Below are positions 38,799-47,631 of a DNA stretch of 64,000 nt, piece after piece. The stretch lies in the NCBI RefSeq assembly GCF_004349265.1, contig NZ_SMFL01000002.1, positions 558,001-622,000 of the forward strand, in the 5' to 3' direction. Source of the stretch: Dyadobacter psychrotolerans. Lineage in GTDB: Bacteria > Bacteroidota > Bacteroidia > Cytophagales > Spirosomataceae. The first letter of the stretch is position 1. The number at the start of each line of letters is the position of its first letter. Below the pieces are notes generated by a model, which was not told where the DNA came from, made no database searches, and was given only the letters and a program-made list of their open reading frames with translations. Both the position numbers and the translations under genes were made by a program.

Positions 38799-39794
38799 TT
38801 ACATTAATATGTTGTCAACTGCTGTAATCGCAGGCGGTATGGATTTTTCTTCCAGCATCTCCCTGAGGTCAATTTCGATCGTGCGGCAAATGGCTGTCAT
38901 CGGAACATCATTAATGGCATTTTCGAACGGGTTTTCGCTCGTATCTCCAACAATTTCCATCGTATTAAAAACCCAGGCGATGATCATGTAAGCAGGAACT
39001 GCAATCCAGATCATATCTTCTCCAAGTTTGGCAAATTCGTTTATGAGCCCAAAGGGTAAAACCAGAATAAAAAGCCACACAAATACTTTGCTGAAATAAG
39101 CATATTGCCTTGGAAACGGAAAGTTTTTGATTCGCTCTGCCGCACCCTGCTGATTATAAAATTCCTGAACAATGGCCATCATCTGAACATAAAACCGTTC
39201 ATTGATTCCACCCTTTCGGAAAATATCATCCAGCAGTGTTGCCTGGGATTTTAATATATGCGTTGCCGGATTTTTTTTGGAAAGAAAATATTTCACTTCC
39301 TGCTCTGTTAAAAATTCGCTGAGTAATAAATGGAGAGGTGCGTTTTCATGGCCGCCCTTTACTACGGTATGTGCTGTGGTGTTGCTGTTGTTCCAGACGC
39401 TTTTTTGTCTCAGCTGTATTCTGATTGCATTGATGTAGGCAATCAAACCATGAATCAGTTTAGTTTGCAGTTGCTGTTCATCCATGTCAGAGATCGGCGA
39501 GCTGGTTTTTACATAGGAAAGCGTGTAAGTTCCCCAGGTTCGGCTGGCATTTACAAGTGCTCCCCAGATACGTCTGGCCTCCCAGAGTCGTTCGTAGGAA
39601 GAATTATTTTTAAAACCCACGTAGAACGCAACGGCAGTTCCGATAAGTCCGATGGGTACGAAGGAAAAACCAATGGCCAGGTGTCCAAAATAATTCAGGC
39701 TGCAAAGACAAACTGAATAAACTAAATAGAACAAAAGTGATGGCCAGGCAAAGGAGAGGATGATTGCCGGTTTTATTTCACGAGCTGTATACAT
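38799..39794 (-). CDS. Bestrophin family protein (UPF0187)
   Basis: 331 residues from ATG 39794 (MYTAREIKPAIILSF). Bacterial bestrophin-like proteins are probable anion channels of the inner membrane. Visible: hydrophobic N-terminal pair, the conserved GFKNNSSYERLWEARRIWGALVN segment (part of the family signature), and the C-terminal ENPFENAINDVPM. The frame can be extended to a TTG 54 bases upstream, but the added residues have no family character. Confidence 0.88.
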   Translation of the reverse strand: MYTAREIKPAIILSFAWPSLLFYLVYSVCLCSLNYFGHLAIGFSFVPIGLIGTAVAFYVGFKNNSSYERLWEARRIWGALVNASRTWGTYTLSYVKTSSPISDMDEQQLQTKLIHGLIAYINAIRIQLRQKSVWNNSNTTAHTVVKGGHENAPLHLLLSEFLTEQEVKYFLSKKNPATHILKSQATLLDDIFRKGGINERFYVQMMAIVQEFYNQQGAAERIKNFPFPRQYAYFSKVFVWLFILVLPFGLINEFAKLGEDMIWIAVPAYMIIAWVFNTMEIVGDTSENPFENAINDVPMTAICRTIEIDLREMLEEKSIPPAITAVDNILM

Positions 39795-39920
39795 TGTTAC
39801 TTTTTGATGGGAGACGGTTTGGCCGGTAAGTTTTAAAATTACAGGCAAATGAAAAATCCGTCTTTAAGTGAAACAGAAAATATTCAGCATCAAGCTGAAA
39901 AAAACCGGAGTTAAAAATCA

Positions 39921-40694
39921 TCACGAAAGCTCTTCAAACCACTTTTTAAAAACCGGAACCCGCTCTTTACTGATCAGGATCTGATTGGCTGAAACAGGAG
40001 ATGTACGTACGAGCAGCCTTCCATTGAAGTATAATTCAATTTCCCGGATACATTCCCTTGCGATAATGAATTGTCTGTTTGCCCTGAAAAAGTTTGTCGG
40101 ATCCAGCTGATTTTCAAGTTCTTCCAGGTTTTTGTCGACAACAAAGTTGCGGTCATCGTGCAAAGTCGCAACCACCACACTGTTGCGTATCGTAAGCCAG
40201 GCAAAATCTGTATCCTTTAATGGAATCAGTTTATCACGAAATGGCACAAGGAAGCTGCGTCTTGGGTTTTTACGGTTTAGTATCTGAGAATACATAAGTT
40301 CTTCCAGATACTTTACTTTACCGATCGCATTTTCCTCATTCAACTGGTAATATTTGTCGATGGCAAATTTTAAGGATTCCTGGCGAATCGGTTTAAGCAA
40401 ATAATCTATGCTGTTCAGCTTAAAAGCCCGCATGGCGTATTCGTCATGAGCAGTTGTAAAAATGACAGGACAACCAATCGAAATCTGCTCAAAAATCTGA
40501 AAACAGGTTCCGTCCCCAAGCTGCACATCTAAAAATATCAGGTCCGGAGCGGGATTGGATGTCAGCCAGTTCACTGCCAGTTCAACACTCTCAAGTACGT
40601 CAAGAATTTCAGCTTTGGGGTCTATTCTTTGAATCAGCTGCATTAAATATTCACCTGCCGGAACTTCGTCCTCAATAATAAGTATTTGTGTCAT
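39921..40694 (-). CDS. LytTR-family response regulator
   Basis: 257 residues: receiver domain (about 1-120, acidic pair EDE at 8-10, phospho-acceptor Asp56 in FLDVQLGDG, conserved Thr/Lys in TTAHDEYA and LLKPI) and a C-terminal LytTR DNA-binding domain (about 150-257, FLVPFRDKLIPL, NFFRANRQFII). Its start overlaps the sensor kinase stop (ATGA). Likely target: the divergent long operon starting at 43229, by position only. Confidence 0.93.
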   Translation of the reverse strand: MTQILIIEDEVPAGEYLMQLIQRIDPKAEILDVLESVELAVNWLTSNPAPDLIFLDVQLGDGTCFQIFEQISIGCPVIFTTAHDEYAMRAFKLNSIDYLLKPIRQESLKFAIDKYYQLNEENAIGKVKYLEELMYSQILNRKNPRRSFLVPFRDKLIPLKDTDFAWLTIRNSVVVATLHDDRNFVVDKNLEELENQLDPTNFFRANRQFIIARECIREIELYFNGRLLVRTSPVSANQILISKERVPVFKKWFEELS

Positions 40695-41737
40695 GGAGCT
40701 TCGATGAGGGGGACTTTTACAGTAAATTGTTCATCTTTTTCAAGATGGGAAGGGTTTTGACCGGTTTGAATTTTGTAACGTTTATCCAGATTTCTCAGGC
40801 CGATTCCGGTGCCGGGCACATTGAGTTTTTTATTAACCGAATTCTGAACGATCAGAGACTTTTCCGTTTCATTCAGTTTAATTTCAATAAACAAAACCTG
40901 ATTGGACGTAATTACATTATGTTTGATTGCATTTTCGATCAGGATTTGCAGCGAAAGCGGTATGATAAACCATTGTTTTGTTGTAGTAACATCTTCAAAG
41001 AAGAACAAAAGTTTTTCACCAAAACGGGCTTTATACAAATCCAGATAAGATTTTGCCGCTGCCAGTTCATCGCTGAGTAGTACAAGGCTTTGATTTTGCA
41101 CTTTCAGGTTATATCTGAGAATATCCGAAAGATCAAGTACAATACGCTGTGCAAGATCAGGATTTGTAAAAATGGATATGTTCAGAATATTGAGTGCATT
41201 AAAAAGAAAATGCGGATTGAGTTGGTTTCTGAGTGCTTCTAGCTGCGCCTTAATCTGTTCACGTTTAAGTTGTTCGTTTTCCAGTCCGACCCGGTAGTAG
41301 GCCTGGGAGGCGAGCAAAAAGTTGCGGTAACCCAGGATCGCGAACAGCAGCAAAAAATGATACAGATAATAAACGACCCTGAAAATGAGGATATCCGAAT
41401 TGTCTCTATCCAGTGCCAGTTTAAGCTGAAATAAGATTTCATTAAGTGAAAAAAACAATACCACCATCAGGCCTATCTGAATGTACATTTTCTGGTCGTT
41501 AAACCAGCTTGGAATCTGATAGGTATAATTCAGACAGATGTAAAGGAAGATCCAGGCAAATTCAAAGCTCATCACAAACTGGATCACAATATCAAGAATG
41601 GCGACGCCGAACTGCGAGTTAACCGACATTGATTCCCATACGAATATTAATCTGGGAATAGTGGCAAACAGGCTCAGAATGAAACAGAGACGCCAACCTA
41701 ATGACATCCCTTTGTTGTAATTGAGATTGACGTTCAT
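40691..41737 (-). CDS. LytS/YehU-type sensor histidine kinase
   Basis: 348 residues. Four or so transmembrane helices (1-150), a short coiled coil, then the His_kinase domain with the phospho-acceptor in LNPHFLFNALN, and an HATPase with IENAIKHN and GTGIGLRNL. No extracellular sensor domain is apparent. Partner of the LytTR regulator; start and stop overlap its two neighbours by four bases, so the three genes form one translationally coupled unit. Confidence 0.93.
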   Translation of the reverse strand: MNVNLNYNKGMSLGWRLCFILSLFATIPRLIFVWESMSVNSQFGVAILDIVIQFVMSFEFAWIFLYICLNYTYQIPSWFNDQKMYIQIGLMVVLFFSLNEILFQLKLALDRDNSDILIFRVVYYLYHFLLLFAILGYRNFLLASQAYYRVGLENEQLKREQIKAQLEALRNQLNPHFLFNALNILNISIFTNPDLAQRIVLDLSDILRYNLKVQNQSLVLLSDELAAAKSYLDLYKARFGEKLLFFFEDVTTTKQWFIIPLSLQILIENAIKHNVITSNQVLFIEIKLNETEKSLIVQNSVNKKLNVPGTGIGLRNLDKRYKIQTGQNPSHLEKDEQFTVKVPLIEAP

Positions 41738-42693
41738 ACCTGGCTCGTAAACACTCGGTTTTTATTAAGAGCCTGTAATTTTTGTGTAAGTTGTTTTTGC
41801 TGAATCAAATGCGCAACAGATTCAAGCAGGTTAATTTCAGCTTCTGACCACTGTCTTGGATTCATCATGTCTTCCAGGCCTATAAAGCCATTCCAGGTTT
41901 CATTATTATGGATCGGAACGGCAAGCACCGACTGTGCGTCACGCTGGTTTAGCCATTGCTGTTCTCCGGCAGGCAGGGAAGTCAGATCTCCCTGAACATG
42001 TTGTTTGGATTTAAAGAGGTTGTTCCATCTTTTAAAATACGGAACATCAACTGTTTTCACAGTACGGCTGTTTACACCGGGAGCAGATACCTCACTTTGC
42101 TGAACAATGGTTTCTTCACCGCCTGGCAATGCCTTTCTCTTATACAGATAAATTCTGCTCAGGTCAAGAGCTTCCAGAATGATCGTAAATACGTTTGCAA
42201 TAGAATGATCAGCCTGTTTTTCTGTTAAAGTTTCAGCAGAAAGTTCTTCTTCACAAATGGCCAGGACTTTTTTGTGCAAGCTGCTGCTATCCTGGTGAAT
42301 TTTTTCGATCTTCTGTTCAGCGTTCGATTTCCATTTGGAAAGTGTCGTTTCCATAGCTGAAAGCCACGAGCTTTGCTCGGAGCTGGTAATGTAAAATTCA
42401 GTTGCTAACAGAGACAGCGCTTTTTCAGATGTGGCCGGGCAATGTCCTTCTGCCATAACAAGACAGGGGCTCAAACGGCCAAGAACTGAAACGAGATCAG
42501 CAACCTGGCCATCCGGCAAAGTACAGTTGGAAATAACCAGATCGAATTTTGACTGGTGGCATGCTTCCAGTGCCTGTTGTTTGGTATCTACCTTTTTTGC
42601 CTGGAATTGATAACCTGCCTTCGACAAAGATTCGGATATAAGCGGCTGCCAATCCTGTCTGATTGCGACGATGAGTAAATTTAACGGTTCCAT
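41734..42693 (-). CDS. Pseudo-receiver plus GAF domain signalling protein
   Basis: 319 residues. The N-terminal 120 residues have the receiver fold (LLIVAIRQDW, DLVISNCTLPDG), but the phospho-acceptor position is Asn56 instead of Asp, and the early acidic pair is missing. A helical linker (about 125-165) leads to a GAF domain (SIANVFTIILEALDLSRIYLY, SVLAVPIHNNETWNGFIGLED). It cannot be phosphorylated normally, so the GAF domain probably supplies the input. First gene of a three-gene coupled operon with the LytS kinase and LytTR regulator. Confidence 0.78.
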   Translation of the reverse strand: MEPLNLLIVAIRQDWQPLISESLSKAGYQFQAKKVDTKQQALEACHQSKFDLVISNCTLPDGQVADLVSVLGRLSPCLVMAEGHCPATSEKALSLLATEFYITSSEQSSWLSAMETTLSKWKSNAEQKIEKIHQDSSSLHKKVLAICEEELSAETLTEKQADHSIANVFTIILEALDLSRIYLYKRKALPGGEETIVQQSEVSAPGVNSRTVKTVDVPYFKRWNNLFKSKQHVQGDLTSLPAGEQQWLNQRDAQSVLAVPIHNNETWNGFIGLEDMMNPRQWSEAEINLLESVAHLIQQKQLTQKLQALNKNRVFTSQV

Positions 42694-43228
42694 TATGAAG
42701 TTTTAAAGGTTGAGAGCTTTGCTAAAACAATAAATTATTGCCTAAACGTGAAATTCTGATAAGAAGTGTGTCGATTATATTATTAAGAGATCAGCGGCAA
42801 CCGCATCTAACCGGTTCTTGTATAAATAAATACCGCTGCACTGTGGATGTGTACTATTGGGAATACCAAATTTAAAGCATTATTGGCCCAAGATGCTAGT
42901 ATTATCGTCAAAAAAAACTTTTAAAATTCTCCGACTGGTTTCAACTGCCCGATTGTCAGCATGTTTGATATCACTATGTCATTTTTAGAAGAATGTTATA
43001 AAATATTCTAATCCTCAATTTATAGAATTCACACTACAAAAGTTCAGTTTCGTTTCAATCTGTTTGAAGTCTCGAATCAACTGGTTCAGGTGTTTTTTTT
43101 TCAGTTTCAGTAATGAATTTGATTTGCAAAGGCGTTTGACATGCGAAATTTAATGCATCAATTAAGGAAAACGGGAATATTTCCTTAAAGTGTCAGGCAA
43201 TTAAACGTTATAAAAACTTCTTAATACA
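42694..43228. promoter_or_regulatory. Divergent promoter region between the LytTR operon and the long metabolic operon
   Basis: 535 A/T-rich bases with no plausible gene. Must carry promoters for both directions. A perfect inverted repeat is at 43162-43188 and a weaker TTAGAA...TTCTAA pair at 42985-43011. I found no convincing -33/-7 pair. This is the obvious place for the LytTR regulator to bind, which is inference. Confidence 0.6.
43162..43188 (+). promoter_or_regulatory. Perfect inverted repeat before the long operon
   Basis: TTAAGGAAA (43162-43170) and TTTCCTTAA (43180-43188) are exact 9-base inverted repeats separated by 9 bases (about two helical turns centre to centre when on DNA). 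They end 40 bases before the ATG at 43229. Could be an operator for a dimeric regulator or a leader hairpin. Confidence 0.5.
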
Positions 43229-44056
43229 ATGTCAAAGAAAATTTTAGCAGTTCTCTCAGAATATGGTTACTGGGGAATTGAACTGGTAGGCCCTCTTGAA
43301 AAACTTGAAGAAGCAGGTTACACCGTTGAATTTATAACGCCGAACGGTAAAAAGGCCGAAGCCTTACCGCCGAGCTACGATACTACCTACGTAGACCCAC
43401 CTCTTGGAACGTGTGTTACCACTCCGTTGGCCGCTGAAAAAGTAAAAGCTTTCGAAGCGACCAACAGATTGGAAACAAGACAGAACCTATCCGAGGTAAT
43501 TCCGGAACGTCCATATTTTTCTACTCCGGACTTCCTCAGAGCTTTTGAAAAATATTACAGCGATCTGAAAATTGCTCAGGACAAACTTACTGAGGAATAT
43601 GCAGCAATTCTTTTGGTTGGCGGAAGCGGCCCAATCATAGACATGGTTAACAACCAGCGTGTTCATGATCTGATCCTTGCTTTTTACAACAAACAAATGC
43701 CCGTTGCCGGAATTTGTTACGGCGTAGCGCCTTTGGCATTTGCCCGCGACTTTAACGAAAGAAAATCGATCATTAAAGGAAAGCATGTTACCGGTCATTG
43801 TATCGAGTACGATTACCACGACGGGACAGGTTTCCTTCACACTGATCTGAATATGGGACCTCCTCCGTATGTTTTGGAATATGTACTTAGCGATGCAGTC
43901 GGTCCGGAAGGCCAGTACCACGGCAACTTCGGAAAGGAAACTTCGGTTATTGTAGATTATCCCTTTATCACTGCCCGTTCACTGCAATGCTCTTTTGAAT
44001 TCGGGGAACAATTTGTTAACGTATTAGAAAAAGGCACAGTACGTTATGGCTGGTAA
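43229..44056 (+). CDS. DJ-1/PfpI family protein, Hsp31/glyoxalase III-like
   Basis: 275 residues. A class I glutamine-amidotransferase-like fold with the nucleophile elbow GICYGVAPL (Cys163), LVGGSGPIIDM before it, and the later blocks GKHVTGHCIEYDY and VDYPFITARS that resemble Hsp31-type glyoxalase III proteins. Those convert methylglyoxal or glyoxal to lactate or glycolate, or act as chaperones/deglycases. First gene of the long plus-strand run; overlaps the ThDP enzyme gene by 11 bases. First of three DJ-1-type paralogues here. Confidence 0.85.
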   Translation: MSKKILAVLSEYGYWGIELVGPLEKLEEAGYTVEFITPNGKKAEALPPSYDTTYVDPPLGTCVTTPLAAEKVKAFEATNRLETRQNLSEVIPERPYFSTPDFLRAFEKYYSDLKIAQDKLTEEYAAILLVGGSGPIIDMVNNQRVHDLILAFYNKQMPVAGICYGVAPLAFARDFNERKSIIKGKHVTGHCIEYDYHDGTGFLHTDLNMGPPPYVLEYVLSDAVGPEGQYHGNFGKETSVIVDYPFITARSLQCSFEFGEQFVNVLEKGTVRYGW

Positions 44057-45752
44057 AACCGGGAATCAGAAAATTATTGAACAGTTCCTGGCAGACGGCA
44101 TGGACCACATGTTCGGCAATCCTGGAACTGTTGAACAAGGCTTCCTGGATGCCGTTGAGGAATATCCGGAAATGAAATACATCCTGACTTTACAGGAAAG
44201 TATCGCCGTAATGGCGGCAGACGGATATGCCCGCGCAACGCAAAAACCAACTCTTGTACAGCTTCACAGCTCACCGGGAATTGGAAACGCGGTTGGGGCG
44301 CTTTATCAGGCCAAACGCGGGCATGCCCCTTTGGTTGTGATCGGATCTGATGCAGGTACGCGTTATATGAACATGGACGCCCAGATGGCGAACGATCTGG
44401 TGGCAATGATGGCTCCGGTCACGAAGTATTCCACCATGGTTCATTCATCTAAATCGGTATTAAGAACCTTACGCAGAGCTATTAAGATTGCAGCAACACC
44501 TCCGATGGGACCGGTTTATGTCTGTCTTCCGATGGACGTTCTGGACGAAATTAATGAGGAAGAAGTATTTCCTACGCATATTCCGTCAACCAGGGTTTTG
44601 CCTTCTCCGTCTTTAATCAACGAAATGGCAGACGCACTGCTGGCATCGGAGAAACCTATGATCTTTGTGGGTGACGGTATAGCCTATTCGCAGGCAATCC
44701 CGGAATTGACAGCCGTTGCAGAGCTTTTGGGAGCTGAGGTATATGGGGTAGAGTTCGGAGATCTTGTGATGGATAATTCACATCCGCTTTACCAGGGAAC
44801 AACCGGCCACATGTTTGGTGAATACAGCAAACCGATTACGACTAAAGGCGATGTAAACCTGGTTGTTGGTACCTATATGGTTCCGGAAGTATTTCCAGAT
44901 CTGGGAGAGATTTATGCTCCGAATGCGAAAGTGATCCATATTGATCTGAACGCTTACGAAATCGCTAAGAATCACCGTGTTGACATCGGTGTAGTAGGCG
45001 ATCCCAAACTTTCTCTGGAAGCACTGGTTGTTGTTTTAAAGGAAAAAATATCAACTGCACAGAAAGAAAAAGCGGCGGCAAGAGTTGAAGAAATCACTTC
45101 ACTTAAAAATAAAAAAATCGCTGCCGAGCTTGATGCAGATGTTGGGCAAAAAGGAAGTTATCCCCTTCAAATGTCACAGTTTGCCAGCGTTTTAGCTGAA
45201 AAGTTACCTGCCGATGCAATTGTTTTTGACGAAGCATTAACCAGCTCTCCCGCCATTACAAGACATATCGTTCCTAAAATACCAGGAAATTATTTTGTCA
45301 CGCGTGGTGGTTCTCTGGGCGTTGGTTTTCCGGGAGCAATCGGAGCAAAGCTTTCTAATCCTGATAAAACGGTAATCGGATTTTCAGGAGACGGAGGCAG
45401 CATGTATACGATACAGGCACTTTGGTCTGCTGTAAGGCATAACACGGGAGCAAAATTTGTGGTTTGTAACAACGGATCCTACAAACTTCTTCAGCTGAAC
45501 ATAGATGTTTACTGGAAAGAAAGAGAGATCCCAAAACACGATCACCCGCTGTCCTTTGATCTTTCTTATCCTGCAATACGCTTTGATCTGCTTGCCCAGT
45601 CGATGGGCGTTGATTCGGTGAGGGTGGAAAAAGAAGAAGACATCGCACCGGCAATCGAACGCATGCTTTCAGACGACAAACCTTTTCTGATAGACCTCGT
45701 TTTACAGGGAGATCATAAGTCGGACTGGGTAAAAACGAATTGCTCTCAATAA
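44046..45752 (+). CDS. Thiamine-diphosphate enzyme, benzoylformate-decarboxylase-like
   Basis: 568 residues with the three-domain ThDP decarboxylase layout. N-terminal PYR domain with catalytic Glu51 (LTLQES) and His74 in QLHSSPG, the same positions as the Glu and His of benzoylformate decarboxylase; GNPGTVEQGFL is the same family signature. Middle domain about 190-340. C-terminal PP domain with SGDGGSMYT followed by NNGSYKLL, the GDGX(n)N motif. Likely reactions: decarboxylation of an alpha-keto acid or carboligation of aldehydes. Alternative: acetolactate-synthase-type enzyme without a small subunit. No small subunit is seen nearby. Confidence 0.88.
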   Translation: MAGKTGNQKIIEQFLADGMDHMFGNPGTVEQGFLDAVEEYPEMKYILTLQESIAVMAADGYARATQKPTLVQLHSSPGIGNAVGALYQAKRGHAPLVVIGSDAGTRYMNMDAQMANDLVAMMAPVTKYSTMVHSSKSVLRTLRRAIKIAATPPMGPVYVCLPMDVLDEINEEEVFPTHIPSTRVLPSPSLINEMADALLASEKPMIFVGDGIAYSQAIPELTAVAELLGAEVYGVEFGDLVMDNSHPLYQGTTGHMFGEYSKPITTKGDVNLVVGTYMVPEVFPDLGEIYAPNAKVIHIDLNAYEIAKNHRVDIGVVGDPKLSLEALVVVLKEKISTAQKEKAAARVEEITSLKNKKIAAELDADVGQKGSYPLQMSQFASVLAEKLPADAIVFDEALTSSPAITRHIVPKIPGNYFVTRGGSLGVGFPGAIGAKLSNPDKTVIGFSGDGGSMYTIQALWSAVRHNTGAKFVVCNNGSYKLLQLNIDVYWKEREIPKHDHPLSFDLSYPAIRFDLLAQSMGVDSVRVEKEEDIAPAIERMLSDDKPFLIDLVLQGDHKSDWVKTNCSQ

Positions 45753-45782
45753 TTAGCTAACGGCTATTAGCTTTCAGCTTTA
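45753..45782. repeat. Short AGCTAA-type intergenic repeat
   Basis: The stretch directly after the ThDP gene (TTAGCTAACGGCTATTAGC and on) contains several AGCT/GCTAA units. It resembles the segment at 55583-55620 in the same operon (shared AGCTAACG[G/A]CTA). Probably a small dispersed repeat; function unknown. Confidence 0.4.
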
Positions 45783-45818
45783 AACCAATGACTGTAAACT
45801 CTTAACTCATAATTTCGA

Positions 45819-46244
45819 ATGCTTACTCAGGAATCAATTGAAAATTTAGCAAAAATTTGGTATAGCAAACTGGACGTACATGCTCCGCAGGTAGAACTAT
45901 TGCCTTTAATCATTGATGAAGGTCTTGAAATGGTTTTTCCTGAGGTAACCATTTATGGCTGGGCTGGTTTTGAAGGCTGGTTTCAGCGCGTGATCCGTAT
46001 CTTTTTTGATGAAGTGCATACAGTAAAATCGGTTGTGGCTGACATTACCGGCGATACGGCTTCTGTCAAAGTTGTCGTGCAATGGGAAGCCAGCGTATGG
46101 AACGCTCCCGAAGCATACAGCAAAAGAATTTCGTGTGATGCATTCCAAACCTGGGAAGTGAAGTCAGACGGAAACGGCGGTGCTTTAATTACAAAATATA
46201 TCGTGGACGGACTGGAATACCACGAGGGATCCGCAACGCTTTAA
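45819..46244 (+). CDS. NTF2/SnoaL-like protein
   Basis: 141 residues with a cone-shaped alpha+beta fold pattern: N-terminal helices (ESIENLAKIWYSKLD), a helix WAGFEGWFQRVIRIFFD, then long strands (TASVKVVVQWEAS, ALITKYIVDGLEY). Members are isomerases, cyclases, hydrolases or binding proteins. One of three such small proteins in this operon, each distinct in sequence. No signal peptide. Substrate unknown. Confidence 0.7.
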   Translation: MLTQESIENLAKIWYSKLDVHAPQVELLPLIIDEGLEMVFPEVTIYGWAGFEGWFQRVIRIFFDEVHTVKSVVADITGDTASVKVVVQWEASVWNAPEAYSKRISCDAFQTWEVKSDGNGGALITKYIVDGLEYHEGSATL

Positions 46245-46335
46245 GAAATTTCAGGATTTTAATAAATATTCAATTGACAGTTAATCGCTGTCGAACGCAA
46301 AAAAGTAAACCCTTCTTTATTGCTTTATTAACGTT

Positions 46336-47181
46336 ATGGAAAACTTTAAGTTTATTAAAATCAGCAAGGTAGTTCTTGAAACAGTGACCATTCACTGTGT
46401 TCAGGCACCCGAAGATGGAGAACTTACCAATGCTCAATTAATCGAAACGCCGGGAAAGCTGATACTTGTTGACACGCTTCAGCTCAAACCACATGCAGAA
46501 GAACTCAGGTTATACATCGAAAGCCTGGGCAAACCTTTGGAAAGAGTAATTATAACGCATTTGCATCCGGATCACTGGATGGGAGCTCCATCATTTAATG
46601 GAACTCCGGTTTATGCACTTGCTGACGTAATTGGCGGAATCAATGCGATGGCCGATTATTTCATTGGTTTTCACAGAAGTCTGCATCCCGACAACGCCGA
46701 TGATATTATTTACGGTGAAAAGAATTTACCAACCGAAGTTTTGACAGAAGGAATTCTGGAAATAGATGGTGTTGCACTTAATCTGATTAAAGTGTCTGAC
46801 ACGGAATGTCCGGTAAACCTGATTGTGGAAATTCCTGCTGAAAAAGTTCTGCTCGCTCAGGATTTGATCTATAACAATGTGTACGCGTTTTTCGGAGATA
46901 AAACTTCGGATGAGCAATATTGTTTTGAAAACTGGATCGGTGTGCTGACCAAGCTGAAAAGCAAGGGTTACCTTCACGTACTTCCCGGCCATGGCGAACC
47001 TTCGGATGCATCTGTTTTAGACCAGCAAATTGAGTATTTGAATTATGTTAAACAATTGGTTTATCAGGGACTGCAGGGCGAGGAGCTGATCGGTAAAATC
47101 GTTTCCAGATACCCTGATTATAAATTGCAGCTGACCCTGCACATGTCCAATTACATGCTGTTCATGTATCAAAATCCATAA
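46336..47181 (+). CDS. MBL-fold metallo-hydrolase
   Basis: 281 residues. The metal motif THLHPDHWMG (His75, His77, Asp79, His80) is intact; AQDLIYNN supplies the bridging Asp and LPGHGEPSD a further His. This is the glyoxalase II / flavo-diiron type fold, acting on thioesters, lactones or phosphodiesters. Two residues before the fold are unremarkable, with no signal peptide. In the same operon as glyoxalase I- and III-type proteins, a thioester or lactone substrate is plausible but inferred. Confidence 0.85.
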   Translation: MENFKFIKISKVVLETVTIHCVQAPEDGELTNAQLIETPGKLILVDTLQLKPHAEELRLYIESLGKPLERVIITHLHPDHWMGAPSFNGTPVYALADVIGGINAMADYFIGFHRSLHPDNADDIIYGEKNLPTEVLTEGILEIDGVALNLIKVSDTECPVNLIVEIPAEKVLLAQDLIYNNVYAFFGDKTSDEQYCFENWIGVLTKLKSKGYLHVLPGHGEPSDASVLDQQIEYLNYVKQLVYQGLQGEELIGKIVSRYPDYKLQLTLHMSNYMLFMYQNP

Positions 47182-47214
47182 GTATTTGTCTCTCTCAACT
47201 CAAATTTTAAGAAA

Positions 47215-47607
47215 ATGAAAAATATACCTGATACCAAACTTGGTAAAATGTATACAGAACATATTCAGCATATTCTGGATAAAAATATTGATGCCCTTCT
47301 TGACCAGTATACCGATGACGCTCTCCTAATCAGCAGCTTTTCAAAAGCGCCGGTTGTTTATCAGGGCCGCGAGCAGGTGAAGGAGCACATGCAGGGAATT
47401 CTTGGAATCGACGGACTGGAATCCGATATCGTTTTCTGGGCGGAAACTGCTGATCCCGAAACACTGATGATTACTGAACAAATCACCATGACCGTTGGAG
47501 GTGAAAAAAGCGAAATGCGCTTTGCCGACAGCTGGGTTTTAAAAGACGGAAAAATTGCAATTCATTTTGCCGGAATGGTTCAGCACCCTGACGGATCTCT
47601 TGCCTAA
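47215..47607 (+). CDS. NTF2/SnoaL-like protein
   Basis: 130 residues. Typical of the SnoaL-like group: KMYTEHIQHILDKNIDALLDQYTDDALLI, VVYQGREQVKEHM, then strands to the end (RFADSWVLKDGKIAIHFAGM). No recognisable catalytic set. It follows the MBL gene by 33 bases and precedes the molybdenum hydroxylase by 24, so it is surely co-transcribed. Confidence 0.78.
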   Translation: MKNIPDTKLGKMYTEHIQHILDKNIDALLDQYTDDALLISSFSKAPVVYQGREQVKEHMQGILGIDGLESDIVFWAETADPETLMITEQITMTVGGEKSEMRFADSWVLKDGKIAIHFAGMVQHPDGSLA

Positions 47608-47631
47608 AAAATCTGATATCTCTTTATCACC

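Noticed and set aside
39883..39899. TTCAGC/GCTGAA hairpin after the bestrophin-gene start
   Set aside because: The stem is only six base pairs. A residues follow it on the plus strand, so it lacks the T tract of a terminator.
42985..43011. TTAGAA...TTCTAA inverted pair in the divergent region
   Set aside because: Only six bases per arm in A/T-rich DNA; it is expected by chance, so it is listed only as a note in the region entry.
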